Positions 55,896-64,000 of a DNA stretch of 64,000 nt are shown here, one piece after another. The translations under genes were made by a program, and so were the position numbers. This DNA comes from Albugo candida. Its lineage: Eukaryota > Oomycota > Peronosporomycetes > Albuginales > Albuginaceae. The stretch lies in assembly GCA_905220665.1 (NCBI GenBank), contig CAJNAR010000008.1:248001-312000 (forward strand), written 5' to 3'. The notes beneath the pieces were generated by a model. It saw nothing but the letters and a program-made list of their open reading frames with translations. It was not told the origin of the DNA and searched no databases. How positions within the stretch are numbered: the first letter of the stretch is position 1; every line of letters starts with the position of its first letter.

Positions 55896-57368
55896 ATGAG
55901 TGCTCTGTTCCGATTGTGTAACCGCGCCAGTGGGAAATGGAAAGTAAGAAAATATTACAACGTGACCTCTCTTCACTCCGAAAACGACACTCATCATATC
56001 AAACATGTGAGTCCCGTGAGGCAGTACAGCTCCGATCAACGTTATAAAGCGGTTAATCCCGTTCCATCTGACATTCTCTCAAATATCGGTTCAAGTACGG
56101 TTTTCTCACCAGGTTTTGCGGCCAAAGAAGATGACAAGCGCTCCGTGAAGGGAAAAGCAGCCTATCTCGATCTCCAGGCGACCACACCCTTGGACCCTCG
56201 CGTGTTGGACGCCATGATGCCATCACTGACCCATGCGTATGGAAACCCACACTCTACCACACATGAACACGGATGGGACGCCGGTGCAGCGATTGAAAAA
56301 GCACGGGAGCAAGTGGCAAATTTGATACATGCGAGTCCAAAAGAAATCATTTTCACATCGGGAGCGACAGAGTCCAATAATGCGATACTCAAGGGAGTTG
56401 CTCATTTCAGTAAATCCAAGAAACGTCATATTGTGACCACACAAATCGAACATAAATGTGTCTTGGACTCATGTCGCATTCTAGAAATGGAAGGATTTGA
56501 AGTTACGTACCTTCCGGTACAATCGAATGGAATTATCGACCTCAAGATGTTGGAGGACGCGATCCGTAGTGACACTGCTTTGGTATCGGTGATGGCAGTT
56601 AATAATGAAATTGGAGTATTGCAACCAATGGAACAAATTGGGACGATATGTCGCAAGCATAAAGTGTTTTTTCACACGGATGCGGCACAGATGTTGGGGA
56701 AATTACCAATTGATGTAGATGCAATGAAAATTGATGTGATGTCACTTTCAAGTCACAAGATCTATGGTCCCAAGGGAATTGGAGCGATGTACGTACGACG
56801 ACGACCCAGGGTACGCTTGGAACCGATAATTTCGGGCGGGGGACAGGAAAGGGGATTACGAAGTGGTACTTTAGCTACGTCCCTTTGTACAGGGTTCGGG
56901 AAAGCATGTGAGTTGGCTGGGGCGGAAATGGAAAATGATCATCGATGGGTTAAACATTTGAGTGACAGATTGTACCAGGGTATCACTTCGCGCATTCCAG
57001 ATGTTATACTAAATGGGGATCTGAAGCAGCGATATCCGGGCAATCTCAACTTTTCGTTTTCGTATGTGGAAGGAGAATCACTGTTGATGGCATTGAAGAA
57101 TATCGCTGTATCCTCTGGCAGCGCATGTACCAGTGCGTCCCTTGAACCGTCTTATGTTCTACGTGCCATTGGGGTCGGTGAGGAATTGGCACACACTTCG
57201 TTACGTTTCGGACTGGGTCGTTTCACCACTGAGGAAGAAGTTGACTTTGCACTGGAAATGTGTGTCACTCATGTCAATCGCCTCCGTGAAATGAGTCCGT
57301 TGTGGGAATTGGTACAAGAAGGCGTGGATTTGAAATCCATTCAATGGTCGCAGGATGCGTCCCATTAG
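55896..57368 (+). CDS. NFS1: Mitochondrial cysteine desulfurase NFS1
   Basis: 490-residue single-exon PLP enzyme. It converts cysteine to alanine and passes persulfide sulfur to the ISCU scaffold, with ISD11 and frataxin, for Fe-S cluster synthesis in the mitochondrial matrix. The N-terminus is basic and Ser-rich ([20 protein letters not shown]... RQYSS), a typical presequence. The body begins about residue 86 with [54 protein letters not shown], the PLP lysine in [10 protein letters not shown] (about 287), and the mobile catalytic Cys in [18 protein letters not shown] (about 410) are all present. The C-terminal region contains SPLWE and the eukaryotic IQW-type ending (LKSIQWSQ). It looks fully functional. 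Confidence 0.97.
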   Translation: MSALFRLCNRASGKWKVRKYYNVTSLHSENDTHHIKHVSPVRQYSSDQRYKAVNPVPSDILSNIGSSTVFSPGFAAKEDDKRSVKGKAAYLDLQATTPLDPRVLDAMMPSLTHAYGNPHSTTHEHGWDAGAAIEKAREQVANLIHASPKEIIFTSGATESNNAILKGVAHFSKSKKRHIVTTQIEHKCVLDSCRILEMEGFEVTYLPVQSNGIIDLKMLEDAIRSDTALVSVMAVNNEIGVLQPMEQIGTICRKHKVFFHTDAAQMLGKLPIDVDAMKIDVMSLSSHKIYGPKGIGAMYVRRRPRVRLEPIISGGGQERGLRSGTLATSLCTGFGKACELAGAEMENDHRWVKHLSDRLYQGITSRIPDVILNGDLKQRYPGNLNFSFSYVEGESLLMALKNIAVSSGSACTSASLEPSYVLRAIGVGEELAHTSLRFGLGRFTTEEEVDFALEMCVTHVNRLREMSPLWELVQEGVDLKSIQWSQDASH

Positions 57369-58103
57369 GTCATAATTTGATAACCTGTTCGTATCAATAA
57401 AGTTAAAAAACTCATATCTTACTCCAATCGTTACGTAACCTTTAATCGAGAATTTTTCTAACGTGATGGCCGAAACTGTCGTTCTTCTAGAATAAAGCGA
57501 TAGAAATCGTCCTACAAAAGTAAAGATCGTGATGCAAAATGCTCTATAGAAATGAACAATGGTGTTTTTTGACATATCCTGCAGCTTACTGTCGTATCAA
57601 TTTATACAACGTTAAACTTGATAGGTTGTCACGCAATCGAGCTAAATAATGGATAATCTCATGATATAGGGGTACAGGGGATGGGTATCATGGCACGCAC
57701 TCGTTTCACGTATTTTACCAGCGTGTAAGTAACCCGAGCAACAATCACACATAAACGTAGTCGTATATTGATCCCTCATCCTCACACAAACACCTCGCAA
57801 CGACCGTGAATAGGTGATGGTACGCACTTTGGAGAACACTGACGTACACCCAGCACGTATACAGTCATTGCGATATCTTATATGCTTGTGTATGCAGCTA
57901 ACTCGAGTCACACTCTACGACAAGTGGCGACAGCTACGATACCATGGATAGGTACCATTTTTTTAATGTGCCAGTTTTCATGGAAAGTACTTGTTGAACT
58001 TGGGAGACATTAGGTACCAAGAATAAAAAGAAAAATAAGTTCCAGTGTAATTTTAGTGCCAAAAAAGAAAGCAAACGCAAACGCAAAACCCAATCACGAT
58101 CGT
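57369..58103. other. Intergenic between NFS1 and the PDZ-like gene
   Basis: About 735 bp. The last 48 bp are open in frame with the PDZ-like gene and start after TAATTTTAG, an acceptor-like site at 58055. A short upstream exon is therefore possible, but no convincing ATG exon was found. Confidence 0.35.
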
Positions 58104-58754
58104 ATGTGGGTGCCTAAACGGTTTTTGTTATTGTTTAAAAGCAAGAGGAAACGTAAACCATCCAACGTGACCACATCTGCGATCAAACCGATACAAAAGT
58201 CAAGAGAATCAAGCGCACGACTTTCGAGATCGTCACATCAACCTCCAGTAGTGGAAATCGTCTGGAACGGAGTTTCGCATTTGGGGTTTACACTAAAACG
58301 AAGACGTAACGGAGAAGTTTTGGTGGGACGAATCAAAGACGCATCGGTTCCATTATCTGTCGGTAATGTGCTCATTTCCATTGGTGGAATTTCTGTCCAG
58401 CGACTTAGTCGAAAAGAACTCAAATCTCTCATGATTCACATGTCGAAACCCCTCCTTCTAGTATTTTCAACCAATCAAGGAACCGAACGACGAGAACGTA
58501 TGTCTACCAGAGTACATGAGGAAACGCGCGCACTCGACAGCTTTTATGGCGATTTTATGCGAGAAAGTGTATGGGATGAGCGCTTATCACAATCACACTC
58601 TTCGTATTACTATGCAGATGCCCATGATCCTCATGACCGCACGTCGAATCTCCGAAGAACTTGGGTTCACGATGGCGAAAGTAATGGACATCGGACGATT
58701 CATCAACCAATACGCAAAAGCGCGCTATTTGTGCGTGGAGGAATCGTAGTATGA
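58104..58754 (+). CDS. PDZ-like domain protein with basic N-terminus
   Basis: 216 residues from ATG 58104. The first 45 residues are very basic (KSKRKRKPS), possibly a nuclear or membrane-surface targeting region. Residues about 48-112 have the outline of a PDZ domain: VVEIVWNGVSHLGFTLKRR (carboxylate loop LGF), GEVLVGRIK, VGNVLISIGGISVQRLS and LLLVFSTN. The rest is polar and Ser/His/Arg-rich. PDZ domains bind C-terminal peptides; partner unknown. The frame is open 48 bp upstream to an acceptor-like TTTTAG, so the true N-terminus may come from another exon. Confidence 0.68.
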   Translation: MWVPKRFLLLFKSKRKRKPSNVTTSAIKPIQKSRESSARLSRSSHQPPVVEIVWNGVSHLGFTLKRRRNGEVLVGRIKDASVPLSVGNVLISIGGISVQRLSRKELKSLMIHMSKPLLLVFSTNQGTERRERMSTRVHEETRALDSFYGDFMRESVWDERLSQSHSSYYYADAHDPHDRTSNLRRTWVHDGESNGHRTIHQPIRKSALFVRGGIVV

Positions 58755-61700
58755 GCGTGAGGTTTTTTAATTACAAGCACGGTACTGCTGTATCGATACT
58801 AAACTTAGTATTAGACGATTGCTTATATTTATACGAAAAAGAGAATTTTCAATTTAGCACGTCGTTCATCACTTCGTCTCAGGTGTTGGAAATAACGTGC
58901 AATGGTTTCAAAACCAATCGGTTTGATGAAAATGAGCAACTTGATTGGCTCAGGCTTGTTTTATTCAAAACATAATTGCCGTTTCTAACCACTCATATCG
59001 ATTTCACACATATCCTCAGCTTGTGCATTGTCCCTCAATCACTAGTCACTGCATAAAATAATAAGTGTACCATTTCCGATACAATCGCGTCGATGCAAAT
59101 GTATTAAGCGGCTGCGCAGCAAGACAGGCGAAAGAAGAGGCAATGACATGCGCATAGCCATTGCGTCTGTTGACCTGTTTACAATCAAATTCTTCTGACT
59201 GCTTCAAAATTCTTCGGAAATTTTTCCACTGTAAAACACGGAGTCACAAATGTTGAAAAACTAGAGAGCCTATATTAATTGCCAATGCAGTCTAATCTAG
59301 GGAAAAGTAGACACTAGGATTTGAGGATCCAGGAATCAAGTTCAACACACTCAGCTAATGGCAACAAAGAGTTGACTTCGTGACACGAAATGCGATAACG
59401 GTATCGTCAACAGGAACGCCTCTCGCCGGTGTGCAGTATGCAGCGGCGCATGTACTTTTTTTTGATCAACGGATACACGCGGTGCAATCTGTGGAAAAGA
59501 TAACGATACGAAAATCTCAACAGAAGACGTGAGGGAGGTTATGCGTTGATGCGAACTTTTGTACATAAAATAATTTGGAAGATGTGATATCATAACATAA
59601 CATAACCGGAATAAAGAGCATGAAACTTCAACTTGTGAAGAAAGAATGATTGTACATTCAGAGCAGAAGCATTTTCAAGGGTAAGGCTGAAGAATAAGTG
59701 GTTGCTCGCATGGAAATGATCACATTACGAGCCACACACATATCTGCGTACAATGAGCCTCATTTTGTAAAGGCATTTGCATCACTACGCAAGCGTTATC
59801 AGGCGTCATGGGTGACTGGATAAACCAACCAAAGCTTCGTGTTTGAATGTAAGCGCGTCATCTATGAAGACGAATTACATGTGAGGATATTCCACTCACA
59901 AGTTTTAGTTTATAGTAAATGTACCAATGGCATGTCGCTCAGACCATCACTCTCAAAAGAGTAATACGAAGAACATCTCACTTCGAGTCGGATTATGAAT
60001 CCTGAAGAAAAAATGTGCATTCGAGGCACTTAATGTATCATTGACACCACTATTTGCCCTTCGCGTTTATTACTCGCAGTGTATCGTCAACAAAGACAGC
60101 TACTCCGATTTTATTGCTACATTCAGAGTGAAGCCTTTCGTCACACCTTTTAACCGTAACCAAAGCGTAGAACGCCTGATTACTGGATACTAATGAATCA
60201 AAATAAGACAAGCTCATTTTGGTCGTCAGAGAAGCTAAAGCATCCATCAAAGCACTTTTGATGCCAAAATTGTTTGCCGGACGAGTGATTTAGCATTCAA
60301 TGTCAAGTAGCACTAATGCCATGCAAATAAATGGTACCTCAAGTCGTATGCGATGGTGAAAATGCAGCTCATGTCAGAGGCCTTCATCGCGCACGAAATT
60401 CGTACAAGTACTCACCGATGTGGGTATGCTTCATATTGCTGATGTCTTTCAGACTCCACAGGTGACTACATTTGATATCATAGTCGTAAATGCGCAAGAA
60501 AACAACTTTCAAACAACGAAAGAATTCAATCTCCTTCGGAAGAGACAGTAAAGCCTTTAGAAATTGGCAATATTTTCTTGAAAATCTGTAAAAGAGCGTC
60601 AGAGTACATACGGGATGATAGCCATGCGAGAAACATGAATCATGTATGATATCATCAATGCTTACATCCCAACATGAGCAGAAACAAGAACAATGATTGA
60701 TGCAGATGCGAAGCATTAGCGAAGCTGTCAACTTGCTTAATCCATTCCAATATAAAGCACTCAATGCACGCACAGAGCGACTACTTGTGAGACGCTCTTC
60801 CAACTCAGACTCTGTCGCTCATTTGCTCATGTCGACTTGTTGCCCGACCCGTCAATGACACTAACCGATCGTGGAATGACCAGTCTTCTCGTCTACCGAT
60901 CGCTGATAGGATTTGTTGGGTGGTGAATGTCCGCGGCATACCCAGTAGCTATCAGTAGCCGAATACCAAACATCTTTACAAAGTCGTACTTATAAATAAG
61001 ACGGAAGACTCTTGTTTTAGAAAAGCTGTTAGTCACTCCAACTAAACTGTGATGCGTAATCGTTCTCGGTATTAATCGTTATTGTGGAGTCGTTAGCACT
61101 GCCATTAAAACAACCTTCACTTGGAACGCGCTTTCCGCACACGCTCCTAATAGAAAAACTGTTAAGCGAGCGATTCACATTACAAAATGATGTGTGTGTG
61201 TGCTTCAAATTCAGCGTATCGACGTGACTACAGATCTCATACAGTGTGTAATATGAAGTGTACAGGCTGCCAACATGACATGCAAGTAATCAATGGAGCT
61301 CCTCGATCAAGTGTCGCGCTGGTTCTCATCCTGATGGAATGAGTTCGTGTGACTTGGAAATTCGATCACTGCATATCATTCGCTCATCTGGGACATGTAG
61401 TTCAGAGCGAACCAAGGTGTCTTCATCTCTAGGAATGACTTCGCGAAAGTACCAGATTCAATATTATAGCTCTATCGAATCACATTTAGATACGTTGAAC
61501 GCAGTCGGAATGCCCCGTTAGATTATCATTAGTGTTTGCCGACCTGTTTAGGAAGAATATTTGGATAACTGAGGTGAATGACGGACAAGCGACAGGCGAT
61601 CTCGGGGAATTGAGCATATAGTTCAAAAATCTTCAATTCCTTCACAGCTATAGGAATTTGAAATAAATCGTGTGATTCATGCACGCACAAGACACTACAA

Positions 61701-62152
61701 ATGTCAGCTTTGATGTCATGTTGTTATCTCAATAGCTGAGATTGATCTACATAGAGACGGAATTGCCCATCGATTTCACGAATGTGAATCCAAAAAACCG
61801 CTGAGGTTACTGGATGAGTCGACTTCTATACTTGAATGCATCAACGCAAAGCTTGAGCTTAACCATCACTTGGCCAACAACTATCTATACTCAATAGTGT
61901 TCAAAAAGAATTTGTTCCACGTGACTTCTGCAAAACCGTTTGATTGCAGTTTGTTTACAGAGGAATAGTCATAACCGTGATCAATTCGCTACTGCATAAT
62001 GATTAGTAATAACGCTGATATGTATTAGAATGTTCTTGAGAATATACGCGTTCTTTTATTGGAAAGTTTTCGGCGGAACTTTCTCAGAGATATTATAAAT
62101 ATCAATTGCATGGTTGTAGTCCTCACTTTGGATTTGTAAAAGTACCAGAACA
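58755..62152. other. Long interval with decayed coding traces
   Basis: 3.4 kb with no intact gene. Plus-strand fragments at about 59700-60010 (TNQSFVFECKRVIYEDELHV after a stop) and at about 60390-60550 (VGMLHIADVFQTPQVTTFDI) look protein-like but are interrupted by stops and frame changes. This is similar in character to the decayed region at 2.5-7.0 kb. A minus-strand 139-codon frame at 60384-60803 overlaps them and lacks an ATG at its start. No repeat, LTR or RNA gene is identified. Confidence 0.35.
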
Positions 62153-62442
62153 ATGAACTATTTTCTCTTTTTAGTGGTGACGATGCTTGGAGCCTCTTAT
62201 GTATCTGCAAATTCCGGTGAGTATTTTTTTTACATGGAAGAAAAATGGGATGAAATTTATTTCTTGATGCCATAAATTCAATAGATATGCAATCAGAAGA
62301 TACGATGCTCAAACAACAGCTTTCGTTCGATGAAGAATCTCCGGCTGAGCAGGCTGAGCAATTTGACCTAGAGCAAAGCCGTTTTGGAGGTCGACATGGT
62401 GGATGGAATGGACGTCGTGGTGGAAGACATGGTCGCTGGTAG
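62153..62442 (+). CDS. Small secreted Gly/Arg/His-rich peptide, spliced
   Basis: Two exons, 62153-62216 and 62285-62442, with a 68-bp intron (GTGAGT...TTCAATAG), give 73 residues. The N-terminus MNYFLFLVVTMLGASYVSA is a textbook signal peptide, encoded entirely by exon 1. Exon 2 encodes an acidic Gln/Glu stretch (SPAEQAEQFDLEQSR) and a C-terminal tail of FGGRHGG, W, NGRRGG, RHGRW. The acidic-to-RGG-like layout resembles propeptides of glycine-rich secreted peptides. No cysteines and no RXLR motif. Intact frame, consensus donor and signal peptide make it a good candidate secreted peptide, perhaps antimicrobial or an effector; function is not known. Confidence 0.75.
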
Positions 62443-62655
62443 TTTGTAAATTGCAAATGAATGACATGCTACTTGCGTTGAAGTTGTGTTTATGTCCCTT
62501 GCAATACTTTACATGTTTTTGTGTCATAAAAATCTTTTCGAGTAATCGCTGCCCATATCATCGTCTTTTTTTCGTTCCCTCTATCAACCATTCGCTCGAT
62601 ACAAACGTATGCAACCAAAGCAGCAATATTTTCTCACTCGCAACTACGCGTCACA

Positions 62656-63259
62656 ATGCACTCTTCCCTTTTTAGACTGAACAACTTTGGTATCCTGACA
62701 TGGATAAATACTCTATATGCTACGACTTGAAGTCATAGAAGTTACAAGATGTGCAGAGACTGCCAAAGTTTGTAGAAAATAATTTAGGCCTTTTAAATAG
62801 AAGAGATGCTATTGATGAAGCGCTCCTTGCTTTTCACGAAAAATATGCTTCTCCATCTAAAAAGACAATTATTGATCTTTTCTACACGGACTTTGTTTTT
62901 ATAGTGTTTCATGTAAGTACTATGGGAGCCGCTATGGCCACAGACAATTCATCTAACCAGTCACAGCTCACAAAATTATATTGTTACTAAGTACGCCAGA
63001 ACTGACGAAGCAGCAAATGAAAATCATACCTTTCGCTCAGCCGACCCCATGTGGTGACATTTTTCAACATATCTACCGGAAGATCTCATATTACACCCTT
63101 CGGAAAGTATTTGAACAGGTTAGTGTATAAATATTCCCTTTTTCCTACGTGTTTTTTCCAATCACTAAAGTTTCGCAATGGCAGCTAGAAAAAGCTCGAT
63201 GTCCAATGGCAACCGGCGCGAAGCCATGCTCTTCTACTTATATTACTAAATACTTTTAA
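62656..63259 (+). CDS. Candidate four-exon small gene, unknown
   Basis: Proposed exons are 62656-62689, 62749-62912, 63011-63118 and 63185-63259. GT-AG introns are 59, 98 and 66 bp; 126 residues in frame. The best part is exon 2, with LPKFVENNLGLLNRRDAIDE and KTIIDLFYTDFVFIVFH followed by a GTAAGT donor. Exon 3 reads IIPFAQPTPCGDIFQHIYRK. Exon 4 carries EKARCPMATGAKPC. The first exon (MHSSLFRLNNF) and the third acceptor are uncertain. No signal peptide and no recognised domain. It lies directly downstream of the secreted peptide gene. Confidence 0.35.
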
Positions 63260-64000
63260 TTCTAAAAATAGAATTTATATAAGCAAACAACAAATAATTT
63301 CTTTAAAAAAAAACGATTTTTTATTTTTCTTAACAGCAACAGCGACCTTTCCAACATCGTAATCCTTAGAGTGTCTACTATCAACCTACCATATACAGAT
63401 TTCAGAAAAAAGACCGTACCTGCGCTAGAACAATATATCAAAAACAGCGTAAGAAATAGATTGAGCTCGTGTACAAAAGTAGACAAGTGACCTGATTGGC
63501 TAGCATACTTAGCATCAATTCAATTTTGTGAGCTGTGATTGGTTAGATCAACTGTCTGTGGCCGTACTAGTTTTGTCTGTGGCCGTAGTATTTATGTATA
63601 GCCATAGCGGCTCCCAAGTACTATACATGGTAAAGAAAGTGATTTTCTCACAGTGAGGTCTACATGCCCCAAAATTCAAGAAATGGTAATGTATCCGTAG
63701 AACAAATTTAGAAAGACACGGACATCGCCAAGAATCTTCGCTTTCCGGATCAATGCTACATGTAATCTCATACTGCTTCGTAAGAAGAAGGGTGTAGGTT
63801 CCAAAGAAATGAAATTACGCGCTAGAGCACGCACAAAGGTATAAATAGGGTGCCATTAAGACCGAAAAAAAACAAGCATCTACCAGACTGCTACAAGCAT
63901 CTTAATTGACATAAAGTGGTTTTTGTATCAAGGTAAATTGTGTAAAATGGTTGAATGGATATCCGCTGGCTATTTTGAAGTTCTGTAATGATCAAAATTT
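63260..64000. other. Right-end interval, no gene seen
   Basis: About 740 AT-rich bp. It includes a short near-repeat, CTGTGGCCGTA, twice near 63560-63590, and long A/T runs around 63300. No coding sequence supported. Confidence 0.4.

Noticed and set aside
58751..58975. 74-codon frame overlapping the stop of the PDZ-like gene
   Set aside because: Starts with ATG in an ATGA overlap, but a coupled eukaryotic gene is implausible; no motif or splice support.
1..64000. CRISPR arrays, bacterial operons or plasmid features
   Set aside because: No regularly spaced repeats; spliced genes and eukaryotic families show this is nuclear eukaryotic DNA.

Overview
This window looks like nuclear DNA of an oomycete, most probably a white-rust pathogen (Albugo). 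Three things point there. The genes are dense and rather AT-rich, with uniform tiny GT-AG introns (about 48-71 bp). Several product families are typical of oomycetes or stramenopiles. One large secreted cysteine-rich protein carries the CxxCxxxxxG signature that I recall as defining the Albugo 'CCG' effector class. The genus is inferred, because no rRNA or other marker gene is present.

Layout. 1-7.0 kb holds decayed coding sequence: a frameshifted minus-strand gene running off the left edge, then broken plus-strand remains of a protein with repeated CxxC modules. 8.7-16.3 kb has a coiled-coil/ZZ-finger protein, a cluster of three paralogues with a conserved N-myristoylation-type start, and a TKL-type kinase. 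17.9-39 kb is the conserved housekeeping block: a MATE transporter (3 exons), the GPI-anchor enzyme PIG-A, a 135-aa conserved protein, methylmalonate-semialdehyde dehydrogenase (4 exons), an Arb2-AGC kinase fusion, an ABHD1/3-type hydrolase (4 exons), an amino-acid/polyamine transporter, the ribosome-assembly factor TSR4/PDCD2 (4 exons) and a P4-ATPase flippase (2 exons). 39.3-41.7 kb is the secreted CCG-type protein, convergent with the flippase. Decayed copies of both convergent 3' ends lie at 43.7-45.4 kb as a segmental duplication. 47.7-52.3 kb is a dead Ty1/copia retrotransposon on the minus strand with both LTRs. 55.9-57.4 kb is the cysteine desulfurase NFS1, followed by a PDZ-like protein. 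59-64 kb is mostly decayed sequence, but it contains a spliced 73-aa secreted Gly/Arg/His-rich peptide that is easy to miss and a possible four-exon small gene.

Functionally the window combines core metabolism and membrane biology (GPI anchors, lipid asymmetry, Fe-S clusters, valine catabolism, transport) with islands of fast-evolving, probably host-interacting genes and their relics. Exon structures were assembled by eye from splice sites, reading frame and family conservation. In each spliced model the exon lengths sum to whole codons.
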